DNA of 64,000 nucleotides from Frateuria_A sp049727805 (GCF_049727805.1 NZ_JBCNYA010000022.1:5816-69815); one strand, 5' to 3'; positions 34,801 through 42,598 are shown, numbered from the stretch's first letter. Translations and numbers: made by a program. The notes: generated from the sequence alone by a model not told the origin.

Positions 34801-35013
34801 CTGACCATCGAGGACGAGCACGGGCTGACCAACGTGGTGATCTGGCGGCGCGTCGTGCTGCGCCAGCGCCGCGTACTGCTGGCCTCGCGGCTGCTTGCGG
34901 TGGAAGGACACCTGGAAAGCCAGCACGGCGTGCAGCACCTGATCGCGCACACGCTGGAAGACCTGACGCCGATGCTGGGCGAGCTGGACGTGCGCTCGCG
35001 GGATTTCCACTGA
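31810..35013 (+). CDS. dnaE2: DnaE2, error-prone DNA polymerase III alpha subunit
   Basis: 1067 residues. The N-terminal PHP domain (YAELHCLSAFSFQRGAS; ITDECTLAG), polymerase palm with GRGSAANSLVCYALGI and the acidic catalytic motif PDIDVDFEHERR, helix-hairpin-helix, and a C-terminal OB fold (VRVAGIVTLRQQPQTSSGVVFLTIEDE spread over ~975-1002) are in order. It lacks the beta-binding and tau-binding tail of DnaE1, as expected for DnaE2. Residues 1-40 are a variable Pro-rich extension. It is the last gene of the cassette. Confidence 0.95.
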   Translation: MNTPPASSPPAFIKAEDEAPARMPDPSEPAGEQPREAPDPFPKYAELHCLSAFSFQRGASLAIELFERAKQQGYSALAITDECTLAGIVRALEASRETGIKLIVGGEFQFADGPKCVLLVENQQGYARLCQLITAARRRAPKGSYESLREDLGDTEGLLALWLPSPEPDETEAAWLKERFPDRCWLAVELHRGPDDDTRLTTLRALGERLALPLVATGDAHMHVRARRPLQDVMTAIRHHTTVAQAGHRLFPNGERHLRTRRALCAIYPPELLATSVAIAQRCSFKLEDLDYTYPHELVPEGHTPTTWLRHLAEEGACWRWPAGVPAKERKQIEDELALIQTKKYESYFLTVHDIVRFARSQKILCQGRGSAANSLVCYALGITEADPATSNLLFERFISADRDEPPDIDVDFEHERREEVLQYVFDRYGRDRAALTAVATEYRGRGAVRDVARALGMSPELAGELSSTLDRWSGEVPPSDRLRERGFDPDTPLIRQVLALTVQLIGFPRHLSQHPGGFMISEHPLSTLVPVENTAMDGRTVIQWNKDDLDTMRMLKVDCLALGMLTALRKTFDLLSANGRGDYTIAGINKDKKDDKPTYDMISRADTIGVFQIESRAQMAMLPRLKPREFYDLVIEVAIVRPGPIQGDMVHPYLRRRNGEEPVDYPSDKLKNVLKRTLGVPLFQEQVMQIAMEAADFSGSEADALRRSMAAWKRHGGLEPHRDKLLAGMAKNNYSREFAEHLFEQIKGFGSYGFPESHAASFALLAYVSSWLKCHEPAAFACALINSAPMGFYSPDQLLQDARRHGIHTLPVDVRHSDWDCTLEPERDPRLQPAIRIGLRLIRGFSETTAQDIVAARRQRPFADVADLSVRAKLDRRDQALLADAGALRALAGHRHRARWAIAGVEPQLPLFPGSTPETETIALPLPTRGEDLRADYALTGTTLGPHPLRLLRPRLRARHYRASNELAALPNGRPVRVAGIVTLRQQPQTSSGVVFLTIEDEHGLTNVVIWRRVVLRQRRVLLASRLLAVEGHLESQHGVQHLIAHTLEDLTPMLGELDVRSRDFH

Positions 35014-35023
35014 GGGCGTGGGC

Positions 35024-35045
35024 GGTGGGCTGAAGCCCACCCTAC
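35024..35045. repeat. Single REP, family B, between convergent dnaE2 and udg
   Basis: GGTGGGCTGAAGCCCACC followed by CTAC. On the minus strand its TAG is the stop codon of the uracil-DNA glycosylase gene. It could end both transcripts. Confidence 0.75.
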
Positions 35046-35704
35046 GGCAGTGTCTTCAGCATGCCGGCGACCTCACGCAGGTCCGCCACCAGTTCCTCGA
35101 ACGCCGCGTGCCGCTTCTCCTCTTCCGGCATGCGCAGCACGGCGGACGGATGCCAGGTCGCCAATCCTTGCGCGCCCTCGCCCAGCGATCGCCACACGCC
35201 GCGCTCGCGGGTGATGCGGAAGGCGTTGCCGAACATCGTCTGCGCCGCCATAGCGCCCAGTCCCACCACCAGCCTGGGCTTCACCCGCAGCAGTTCGGCG
35301 GCCAGCCACATGCGGCAGGCGGCCTGCTCGGCGGCGTTGGCGCGCTTGTGCAGCTTGGCGGTGCCGCGCGTCTCGTACTTGAAGTGCTTGACGGTGTTGG
35401 TCAGGTACAACGTCGAACGGTCCAGCCCCGCCTGGCCCAGCGCGCGGTCGAGCAGTTGCCCGGCCGGGCCGACGAACGGCACACCCTCACGATCCTCGTG
35501 CAGGCCCGGCTGCTCACCGATCAGCATCACCTGCGCGGCGGCCGGCCCCTGGCCGAACACGGTCTGCGTGCCGTAGCGCCACAGCGGACAGGCGTGGCAG
35601 TCGCGCGCCTTGCGTCGCAGCGTGGTCAGCGTGCCGTCCGGCACCTCGTCCACCGGCTTGGCCAGTGGAACGCCGAAGGGATTGGGCACGGGACGCGTTG
35701 GCAT
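35042..35704 (-). CDS. UdgX-like uracil-DNA glycosylase
   Basis: 220 residues. It belongs to the Fe-S UDG superfamily: C36-x2-C39 in CHACPLW, motif GEQPGLHEDREGVPFVGPAG (the GEQPG...ED form is typical of UdgX rather than family 4), and WHPSAVLRMP. In UdgX a KRRIH loop His forms a covalent link with the abasic site; here the equivalent is TAKLHK with His119 kept. Third cysteine C130 is present, while the residue of KHFKYE (His107) sits where family-4 enzymes have Cys. It is convergent with dnaE2. UdgX identity is an inference from motifs. Confidence 0.75.
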   Translation of the reverse strand: MPTRPVPNPFGVPLAKPVDEVPDGTLTTLRRKARDCHACPLWRYGTQTVFGQGPAAAQVMLIGEQPGLHEDREGVPFVGPAGQLLDRALGQAGLDRSTLYLTNTVKHFKYETRGTAKLHKRANAAEQAACRMWLAAELLRVKPRLVVGLGAMAAQTMFGNAFRITRERGVWRSLGEGAQGLATWHPSAVLRMPEEEKRHAAFEELVADLREVAGMLKTLP

Positions 35705-35821
35705 GGCCCACAGACGCTAGCGCCCGCGGGGTGAATCCACCGGCAAGAGCCAACCACGCACCAATCCATACAATCGATGGCGCAAACACGACTTCCAACA
35801 CGCGGGAATCTGCAATTCGAG

Positions 35822-35952
35822 CCTTCCCCCGCGACTGCGGGGGAAGGTGCCGACAGGCGGATGGGGGCGCTCTTGGGTGTATGCCTGGGTGAACCTTTTG
35901 CAAGGCCTCCCCATCCGCCCTTCGGGCACCTTCCCCCGCAAGCGGGGGAAGG
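35822..35952. repeat. Mosaic palindromic repeat, copy 6 (family A)
   Basis: Outer hairpins, inward arms and shared spacer as in copies 2 and 3. The left unit has the GACAGGCGG tail and the right the CGAAGGGCGG tail. It fills most of the 296-base gap between udg and the yeiE-like gene. Confidence 0.85.
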
Positions 35953-36000
35953 ATCGCGATGGGCGCCCTCCCGCTAAAGGACGCGCGAGGTGGCATCCGG

Positions 36001-36876
36001 CTACACGGTGCGCAGGAATGCCTCCAGCAATGCCCCGCGGTATTTCTGCCTGTGCAGAAGCAGCGACAGCGTGCGCTTCAGATCCAGGAACGGCGTCTTC
36101 AACGCCAGCAGCCGCCCGGTCGCCAGCGCATCAACCAGCGCCACCTCGGGCAGGCAGGCGATGCCGAGGCCGGCGGCGACGGCCTGCTTGATCGCCTCGA
36201 TCTGGTCCAGCTCGAGCACCGTCTCGCCCGGCGGCAACTGCGCCAGCACGCGCTCGGTGGTGGCGCGCGTGGCCGAGCCCGGTTCGCGCAGCACCCAGCG
36301 TGCGCCGGCGAAATCGGCCGGCTTGAGCGTGCGCTTGCGCGCCAGCGGATGGTCCGGCGCGGCGCACACGCGCAGCCGATCCCCGCGCCACGGTTTCAGT
36401 TCCAGTTGCGGATGCGCGACCGGACCCTCCACGCAACCGACGTCCAGCGCGTGGTCGAGCAGCATCGCGGCGATGGTGTCGGTGTTCGCCACGCGCAACC
36501 GGATCGCCGCCTGCGGCTGCGCGCGCACGAATCCGCCGAGCAGCTCGCCCACCAGGTAGTTGCCGACCGTGTTGCTGGCGCCGATGCGCAGCTCGCCTGC
36601 CAGGGCCTGCGCATCGCCCTGTCCGAAGCGCGCCAGCTCCGCATGGCGTTCGAGCAGCTCCTGCGCACGCGGCAGCAGCTCGCGTCCGCGCGCGTTGAGA
36701 TGCAGACGGCCGCGCTCGCGGTCGAACAGCGGCGCGCCGAGCTGCCGCTCCAGCTCGGCCAGCGCCATGCTGGCGGCCGGCTGGGTCAGGTGTACGCGCG
36801 CGGCGGCCGCGCGCAGACTGCCGTGCAGCGCGGTCTGCACGAACACGTCGAGCTGGCGGGGCGTGAGGTTGAGCAT
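36001..36876 (-). CDS. YeiE-like LysR-family regulator
   Basis: 291 residues. N-terminal winged HTH (LTPRQLDVFVQTALHGSLRAAAARVHLTQPAAS across ~5-37) and a CysB-type effector domain (IGASNTVGNYLVGELLGGF; DVGCVEGPV; WVLREPGSATR; EAIKQAVAAGLGIACL; LHRQKYRG). These blocks closely match E. coli YeiE, which pairs divergently with yeiH. Here it is divergent from a YeiH-like gene with an inverted repeat between them. YeiE is linked to sulfite/oxidative stress control; the ligand here is not known. Confidence 0.82.
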   Translation of the reverse strand: MLNLTPRQLDVFVQTALHGSLRAAAARVHLTQPAASMALAELERQLGAPLFDRERGRLHLNARGRELLPRAQELLERHAELARFGQGDAQALAGELRIGASNTVGNYLVGELLGGFVRAQPQAAIRLRVANTDTIAAMLLDHALDVGCVEGPVAHPQLELKPWRGDRLRVCAAPDHPLARKRTLKPADFAGARWVLREPGSATRATTERVLAQLPPGETVLELDQIEAIKQAVAAGLGIACLPEVALVDALATGRLLALKTPFLDLKRTLSLLLHRQKYRGALLEAFLRTV

Positions 36877-36878
36877 TC

Positions 36879-36919
36879 AGCAGAACTTATAGCACCGATC
36901 AAACATGCAAAGTTTTGCT
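36879..36919. promoter_or_regulatory. Candidate LysR operator between yeiE- and yeiH-like genes
   Basis: AGCAGAACTT and AAGTTTTGCT form a 10-bp inverted repeat with one mismatch and a 21-base spacer, in the 92-base divergent gap. Confidence 0.55.
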
Positions 36920-36968
36920 GATGCCGACCGGGGCGGACAATAACGCCGTGCCATCACCCGGACATCCG

Positions 36969-37988
36969 ATGAACGTCGTTGCCGCCGCTCCTGCCCCCAC
37001 CTTCGCCGCCCGCCTGCCCGGGCTGGGCCTGGCGCTGGCCATCGCGCTGGTCGCGCTGTGGCTCGGACGGTTGGCGCCGCTGGTCGGCGGCCCGGTGATC
37101 GGCATCGTGCTCGGCATCGTGGTGCGCAACACGCTTTCGCCCGGCGTGCGCTTCACGCCCGGCATCCAGTTCGCCGGCAAGCAGGTGCTGCAGTGGTCGA
37201 TCATCGCGCTGGGCTTCGGGCTCAGCCTCGACCAGGTGGCGAAGACCGGCCTGGAATCGCTGTCGGTCACGCTGATCACCATGAGCGCGGCCTTCGTGGC
37301 GGCCTGGGGACTCGGCCGGCTGCTCGGCGTGCACGACCAGCTCAAGGTGTTGATCGGCGTCGGCACGGCGATCTGCGGCGGCTCGGCGATCGCGGCGGTG
37401 ACGCCGATCATCCGCCCGGACGAGCACGACACCGCGTTCGCGATCTCCACCATCTTCCTGTTCAACGTGGTGGCCGTACTGCTGTTCCCGCTGCTCGGCC
37501 ACCTGATGCACCTGTCGGATCTCGGCTTCGGGCTGTGGGCGGGCACCGCGATCAACGACACCTCCTCGGTGGTCGCGGCCGGCTACAGCTACAGCCACGC
37601 CGCCGGCGACTACGCCACCATCGTCAAGCTCACCCGCGCCACGCTGATCATCCCGGTGTGCATCACGCTGGCGGTGATGGTGGCGATGCGCGAGAAAAAG
37701 AAAGGTGCAGCCGATTTCAGCCTCAGGCGCATCTTCCCGTGGTTCATCCTGTGGTTCCTGGTCGCCTCGGGCGTGCGCACCGCCGGGCTGGTGCCGGTCG
37801 CCGTGCAACCGCTGATCCATGCGCTGGCGGAGTTCCTGATCATCGTGGCGCTGACCGCGATCGGGCTGTCGGCGAACCTGCGCAAGATGATTTCCAGCGG
37901 GCCGCGGCCGATCCTGCTGGGCTTCGGCGTGTGGGTGGCGGTGGCGGTGAGCAGCCTGCTGGTGCAGCTGGTGATCGGGCAGCTTTGA
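36969..37988 (+). CDS. YeiH-like UPF0324 membrane protein (putative sulfate exporter family)
   Basis: 339 residues from ATG 36969 (an in-frame ATG at 36921 is possible). About ten membrane helices are visible (LALAIALVALWLGRLAPLVGG; SIIALGFGLSL; IFLFNVVAVLLFPLL). The family core GTAICGGSAIAAVTPII and GTAINDTSSVVAAGYSY is present. Members are annotated as putative sulfate exporters but the substrate is unproven. Divergent from the YeiE-like regulator. Confidence 0.88.
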   Translation: MNVVAAAPAPTFAARLPGLGLALAIALVALWLGRLAPLVGGPVIGIVLGIVVRNTLSPGVRFTPGIQFAGKQVLQWSIIALGFGLSLDQVAKTGLESLSVTLITMSAAFVAAWGLGRLLGVHDQLKVLIGVGTAICGGSAIAAVTPIIRPDEHDTAFAISTIFLFNVVAVLLFPLLGHLMHLSDLGFGLWAGTAINDTSSVVAAGYSYSHAAGDYATIVKLTRATLIIPVCITLAVMVAMREKKKGAADFSLRRIFPWFILWFLVASGVRTAGLVPVAVQPLIHALAEFLIIVALTAIGLSANLRKMISSGPRPILLGFGVWVAVAVSSLLVQLVIGQL

Positions 37989-38063
37989 GGCGTTCCCTCG
38001 GCAGATCGGGGGCAGAGGTTCAGCGCAACCGCACGTCCGGCCGGAGCGCGGGATCCGCGACGG

Positions 38064-38759
38064 CTAGGGCGCCTTCCGTCCCTGCTCCGCCAGCGTCAGC
38101 GCCACCTTGTCGCGCAGATACACCGGCAGCGCCTGCTCCGGCGCCACCGCGCGACCCGCCTGGTATTCGCGCACCGCCAGTTCCGCCACGTGGCGCGCCT
38201 GCGGATAGCACGCGCCGTCGGCCTGCTTCAGCGCACCGGTGAGGTGTCCGCGCAGCACCTCCGCATAGGTGGCCCAGCCGCTGCCGACCACGTTCCATGC
38301 CTCGGCTTGCGGCAACGCCAATGCGGCGGGCGCGCACACACGCTCCTCGTCCAACGCCACCAGCCCACCGGCGGCGTCGCGCCGGTAGCAGGCGGCGTAG
38401 ATCTCGCCCATGCGCGCGTCGATCACTGCGAGGATCGCCGCCTCGTCCTCCGCCGCTTCCAGCGCCAACGCAGCGAGCGAGGACACCGGCACCACCGGGC
38501 GATCCAGCGCCAGCGCCATACCCTGCGCCAGCGCCACGCCCAACCGCACGCCGGTGAACGCGCCGGGGCCGCGGCCGACCGCGATCGCATCGAGCGCATG
38601 CCGTCCCAGGCCGGCCTCGGCCAGCAGCGCGTCGGCCATCGGCAGCGCCAGTTCGGCGTGCCGCCGCGGCGCCAGTTCGCTGCGGGCGATCACTTCCTCG
38701 CCGTGCACGAGGGCGACGGAACAGGCTTCGGTGCTGGTTTCGATGGCGAGCAGGTTCAT
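38064..38759 (-). CDS. tsaB: TsaB, tRNA threonylcarbamoyladenosine synthesis protein
   Basis: 231 residues from ATG 38759 (MNLLAIETS). TsaB partners TsaD and TsaE in making t6A37 on tRNAs. It has the ASKHA fold (IETSTEACSVALV; GRGPGAFTGVRLGVALAQG) but lacks the TsaD metal-binding histidines. It is convergent with the yeiH-like gene and divergent from the MFS gene. Confidence 0.93.
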   Translation of the reverse strand: MNLLAIETSTEACSVALVHGEEVIARSELAPRRHAELALPMADALLAEAGLGRHALDAIAVGRGPGAFTGVRLGVALAQGMALALDRPVVPVSSLAALALEAAEDEAAILAVIDARMGEIYAACYRRDAAGGLVALDEERVCAPAALALPQAEAWNVVGSGWATYAEVLRGHLTGALKQADGACYPQARHVAELAVREYQAGRAVAPEQALPVYLRDKVALTLAEQGRKAP

Positions 38760-38899
38760 GGCCGGGCATTCTCGCATGCCCCGGCAGGCGGCCGGATCCG
38801 TCCATGTCGATCCAGCCCCGGCTGGCGCGTCGTCCTGGCAATCCCCGTGATCCGTTCGTGCCTTCCTGCCATGCTGCCCGTCCCTGCGAGGAGTCCTGC

Positions 38900-40363
38900 T
38901 TGAACATTCCCGCCATTACCAGTTCCACCGCATCGCCGCGCGACGGCCGCTGGCTCGCGCTCACCGTGCTCTGCCTGGGCGTGCTGATGATCGTGCTGGA
39001 CACCACCATCGTGAACGTGGCGCTGCCCTCGATCCGCAGCGACCTTGGCTTTTCCGAGGCCACGCTGGCCTGGGTGGTGAACGCCTACATACTCACCTAC
39101 GGCGGCTTCCTGCTGCTGGGCGGGCGGCTGGGCGACCTGTTCGGCCACCGCAAGCTGTTCCTGCTCGGGCTGGTGCTATTCACCGTCGCCTCGCTCGCCT
39201 GCGGCATGGCGCACTCGCGCGAATGGCTGGTGATCGCGCGCGGCATCCAGGGGCTGGGCGGCGCGGTGGTCACCGCGGTGGCGCTGTCGCTGATCATGGA
39301 CCTGTTCACCGAACCGGCCGAGCGCGCCAAGGCGATGGGCGTGTACGGTTTCGTCTGCGCCGGCGGCGGCAGCGTGGGCGTGCTGCTCGGCGGCCTGCTG
39401 GTCAGCACGCTGAGCTGGCACTGGGTGTTCCTGGTCAACCTGCCGATCGGCCTGGCGGTGTTCATCGCCTCGCTGCGGCTGTTGCCGGCGGTGCACGGCA
39501 GCAGCGACATGCGGCACCTGGACGTGGGCGGTGCGATCACCGTCACCGCGGCGCTGATCCTGGCGGTGTACGCCATCGTGGGAGGCAACGAGGCCGGCTG
39601 GGCGTCCGCCGCCACGCTCGGCATGCTTGCCGGCGCTGCCGTGCTGTTCGCGCTGTTCCTCGCCATCGAGGCACGGGTGCGGGCGCCGCTGGTGCCGCTC
39701 AAGCTGTTCCGCCTGCGCAACCTGGCGATCGCCAACGTGGTGGGCGTGCTGTGGGCAGGCGCGATGTTCGCCTGGTTCTTCCTCTCCGCGCTGTACCTGC
39801 AACTGGTGCTCGGCTACGGCCCCATGCAGGTGGGCCTGGCCTTCCTGCCCGCCAACCTGGTGATGGCGGCGTGCTCGCTGGGACTGTCGGCGCGCATCGT
39901 GATGCGCTTCGGCATCCGCAGCCCGCTGGCCGGCGGCTTAGTGGTGGCCGCTATCGGCCTGGCCCTGTTCGCACGTGCGCCGGCCGACGGTCGCTTCCTC
40001 GTCGACGTGCTGCCGGGCATGCTGCTGCTCGGCCTGGGCGCGGGCATCGCCTTCAACCCGGTGCTGCTGGCCGCCATGAACGACGTCGAGCCGCGCGATT
40101 CGGGGCTGGCCTCGGGCGTGGTCAATACCGCCTTCATGATGGGCGGAGCGCTGGGCCTGGCCGTGCTGGCCAGCCTTGCCGCGGCGCGTACCGGCACGCT
40201 GCTGGATGCCGGGCTCGCCAACGCCGTGGCGCTCAACGGCGGCTACCGCGTCGCCTTCCTGCTGGGCACCGGCTTTGCCCTGCTTGCGGCGGCACTCGGC
40301 GGCCTGTGCCTGCGGCCCCGCGTCGCCTCGCCTTCCGCGCAAGCCCAGCCCGCGGCGCACTGA
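38900..40363 (+). CDS. DHA2-family (EmrB/QacA-like) drug exporter
   Basis: 487 residues from TTG 38900, chosen because GAGGAG lies six bases upstream and no in-frame ATG is near. About 14 membrane segments. Motif C-like LDTTIVNVALPSIRSDLG, motif A-like GGRLGDLFGHRKLF and YAIVGGNEAGWASA mark the DHA2 14-TMS MFS antiporters, which extrude drugs, dyes or metabolites in exchange for protons. There is no partner membrane-fusion gene beside it. The substrate is unknown. Confidence 0.87.
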   Translation: MNIPAITSSTASPRDGRWLALTVLCLGVLMIVLDTTIVNVALPSIRSDLGFSEATLAWVVNAYILTYGGFLLLGGRLGDLFGHRKLFLLGLVLFTVASLACGMAHSREWLVIARGIQGLGGAVVTAVALSLIMDLFTEPAERAKAMGVYGFVCAGGGSVGVLLGGLLVSTLSWHWVFLVNLPIGLAVFIASLRLLPAVHGSSDMRHLDVGGAITVTAALILAVYAIVGGNEAGWASAATLGMLAGAAVLFALFLAIEARVRAPLVPLKLFRLRNLAIANVVGVLWAGAMFAWFFLSALYLQLVLGYGPMQVGLAFLPANLVMAACSLGLSARIVMRFGIRSPLAGGLVVAAIGLALFARAPADGRFLVDVLPGMLLLGLGAGIAFNPVLLAAMNDVEPRDSGLASGVVNTAFMMGGALGLAVLASLAAARTGTLLDAGLANAVALNGGYRVAFLLGTGFALLAAALGGLCLRPRVASPSAQAQPAAH

Positions 40364-40383
40364 ACGGGGCCGGCGTCCATGTC

Positions 40384-40400
40384 ATTACCTCCCAGGTAAT
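40384..40400. promoter_or_regulatory. Perfect inverted repeat upstream of the SnoaL-like gene
   Basis: ATTACCT-CCC-AGGTAAT, 7-bp arms with a 3-base spacer, 60 bases before the ATG at 40461. It is a likely operator for a dimeric regulator of the SnoaL-hydrolase pair. Confidence 0.5.
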
Positions 40401-40460
40401 CGCCGCGCGGCGGGTGCGCGCGCAAGCTCTGCTCCGTACCCAACCCACGGAGCACACGCC

Positions 40461-40829
40461 ATGACTGCCACCCGCCCGCTCATCGACAACTACATCCGCG
40501 CCTGGAACGAAGCCGATCCGCTGCGCCGTCGCGCGCTGATCGAGGACGTCTATGCCGAGCATGCCGTCTACACCGATCCGATGGTGCAGACCCGGGGCTG
40601 GGAAGGCATCGACGCGACCATCGCCGCGGTGCAGGCGATGTTTCCCGGCCACCGCTTCGCCCTTGCGGGGGACGTCGATGCGCACCACGACATCGCCCGC
40701 TTCCAGTGGCACCTGAGCGCGCCCGGCGCAGCCGAACCGCTGGTCGTCGGCTTCGACGTGGCCGAACTGGACGAGGGCCGCATCCGCCGCGTGCACGGCT
40801 TCCTCGACAAGGTGCCGATGGCCGCCTGA
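40461..40829 (+). CDS. SnoaL/NTF2-like protein
   Basis: 122 residues. The small alpha+beta barrel pattern (IDNYIRAWNEADPLRRRALIEDVYAEHAVYTDP; FDVAELDEGRIRRVHGFLDKVP) fits the SnoaL-like superfamily. Such proteins can be isomerases, hydrolases or ligand-binding proteins; no active site can be assigned. It lies 38 bases before an alpha/beta hydrolase and is probably co-expressed. Confidence 0.75.
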   Translation: MTATRPLIDNYIRAWNEADPLRRRALIEDVYAEHAVYTDPMVQTRGWEGIDATIAAVQAMFPGHRFALAGDVDAHHDIARFQWHLSAPGAAEPLVVGFDVAELDEGRIRRVHGFLDKVPMAA

Positions 40830-40867
40830 GCCATCGCGCGAAAACAGCCACCGATTCGGAGCCCACC

Positions 40868-41689
40868 ATGAGTCACTTCACCACCACCGACGGCACGGAA
40901 CTGTTCTATCGCGACTGGGGCCGCGGCCAGCCCATCGTCTTCCTCGCCTCCTGGGCGCTGGACTCGCGCGCCTGGGACAGGCACATGCTGCACTTCAACG
41001 CGCTCGGCTACCGCTGTATCGCGTTGGACCGGCGCGGGCACGGCCGCTCGGACGATCCCGGCCGCGGCTACCGGCTCGACCGCCTCGCCGACGACGTCGC
41101 CGAACTGCTCGGCCATCTCGACCTGCACGGCGTGACCATCGTCACGCACTCGATGGCCAGCGGCGAATGCACGCGCCATCTCGCCCGCCACGGCAGCGCA
41201 CGCGTGGCGCGCGTAGTCTTCCTGGCGCCCATCGCGCCCAGCTATGCCGAGGGCAGCCGCGGCCCCTGGAGCATGGACGAGCCGACCACCGACGCGGTGC
41301 TCGCCGCGATCCGCCACGATCTGCCGCGCTGGCTGGCCGACAACGCCGAGGGCTTCTTCCTGCCCGCCGAAACGGGCACCACGCCGGAATACGTGCAGCA
41401 CACCATCGACATCATCCGCAGCGCCTCGCTGCAGGCCTTGGTGGAATGCTTCCGCGCCAAGCGCGCGGACCAGCGCGCGGAACTGGCGGCACTCGACGTG
41501 CCGTTGCTGGTGATCCACGGCAACCGCGACGTCAGCGAGCCGGTGCAGCAGGGCCGCGCGATCGCCACGCTGGTACCGCACAGCCGCTACGTCGAGTACG
41601 ACGGCGCGCCGCACGGGCTGTACCACACGCACTTCGACCGGGTGGTGGCGGACATCCATGCGTTCGTGTGCGAGCCGGTCGCCGCGTAG
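40868..41689 (+). CDS. Alpha/beta hydrolase (non-heme haloperoxidase/esterase-like)
   Basis: 273 residues. Catalytic triad Ser95 (VTHSMASGE), Asp221 (IHGNRD), and His249 (APHGLY). The layout DRRGHGRSD and the absence of a lid cysteine resemble the cofactor-free chloroperoxidase/esterase group. It is cytoplasmic; no signal peptide. The SnoaL-like gene precedes it and an XRE regulator follows. Confidence 0.8.
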   Translation: MSHFTTTDGTELFYRDWGRGQPIVFLASWALDSRAWDRHMLHFNALGYRCIALDRRGHGRSDDPGRGYRLDRLADDVAELLGHLDLHGVTIVTHSMASGECTRHLARHGSARVARVVFLAPIAPSYAEGSRGPWSMDEPTTDAVLAAIRHDLPRWLADNAEGFFLPAETGTTPEYVQHTIDIIRSASLQALVECFRAKRADQRAELAALDVPLLVIHGNRDVSEPVQQGRAIATLVPHSRYVEYDGAPHGLYHTHFDRVVADIHAFVCEPVAA

Positions 41690-41769
41690 CGACGGGAAGT
41701 CGAGAGGCACGATCCCGGCAGCCCCTCGACTCCGGCCACGCTCGTGAAAGGGAACCCACCCGTCCGCCC

Positions 41770-41783
41770 AGGCTCGCGAGCCT
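41770..41783. promoter_or_regulatory. Perfect 14-bp palindrome before the XRE regulator
   Basis: AGGCTCGCGAGCCT, 17 bases before the ATG at 41801. It could be the autoregulatory operator or a short hairpin in the leader. Confidence 0.4.
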
Positions 41784-41800
41784 TTGGCATCATCGCCCCC

Positions 41801-42598
41801 ATGAACGCCCAACCCATCGACGTCCAGCGCCCGATCGGCGACCTCCTGCGCGAATGGCGCCGCCACCGTCGACTCAGCCAGCTCGACCTGGCCACCGGCG
41901 CGGAGATCTCCACGCGCCACCTGAGCTTCGTCGAATCGGGCCGGTCGCAACCGAGCCGCGAGATGATCCTGCACCTGGCCGAGTACCTGGGCGTGCCGCT
42001 GCGCGAGCGCAACGCATTGCTGATCGCGGCCGGCTTCGCGCCCGCCTTTCGCGAACGCGCGCTGGACGACCCCGCGCTCGCCACCGCGCGCGCCACCATC
42101 GACCTGCTGCTCAAGGGCCTGGAGCCCTACCCCGCGCTCGCCGTCGACCGCCACTGGCAACTGGTCGCCAGCAACCAGGCGACGCTGCGCCTGCTCGGCG
42201 GCGTCGCGCCCGAGCTGCTCGCACCGCCGGTCAACGTGCTGCGCCTGAGCCTGCACCCGGCCGGGCTGGCCCGGCGCATCCGCAACCTCGGCCAGTGGCG
42301 CGCCCACCTGCTGCACCGCCTGCGCCAGCAGATCGACGCCAGCCACGATGCGCAGCTCATCGCGCTGCTGCGCGAACTGCAGGCGTTGCCGATGCCGGAA
42401 GGTACCGCCGAGGCGGACATCGCTTCGGCCATCGCCGTGCCGCTGCAACTGGAGCTCGACGGCCAGGTGCTCTCCATGCTCAGCACCACCACCGTGTTCG
42501 GCACGCCGGTGGACATCACGCTGGCCGAACTCGCGCTGGAGGCGTTCGTGCCGGCCGATGCGCGCACCGCCGAACGGTTGCGGGTGATGGCCGGCTGA
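41801..42598 (+). CDS. XRE-family regulator with MmyB-like ligand-binding domain
   Basis: 265 residues. The N-terminal HTH (GDLLREWRRHRRLSQLDLATGAEIS; TRHLSFVESGRSQPSREM) is followed by an MmyB-like domain (YPALAVDRHWQLVASNQATLRLLGG; NVLRLSLHPAGLA), a PAS-like fold found in many actinobacterial and proteobacterial regulators. The likely target is the neighbouring SnoaL-like gene and hydrolase. The ligand is unknown. Confidence 0.86.
   Translation: MNAQPIDVQRPIGDLLREWRRHRRLSQLDLATGAEISTRHLSFVESGRSQPSREMILHLAEYLGVPLRERNALLIAAGFAPAFRERALDDPALATARATIDLLLKGLEPYPALAVDRHWQLVASNQATLRLLGGVAPELLAPPVNVLRLSLHPAGLARRIRNLGQWRAHLLHRLRQQIDASHDAQLIALLRELQALPMPEGTAEADIASAIAVPLQLELDGQVLSMLSTTTVFGTPVDITLAELALEAFVPADARTAERLRVMAG

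Noticed and set aside
30415..35013. 1532-residue frame joining imuB region and dnaE2
   Set aside because: The first part is a shifted frame of imuB; the true dnaE2 starts at ATG 31810 with an ATGA overlap.
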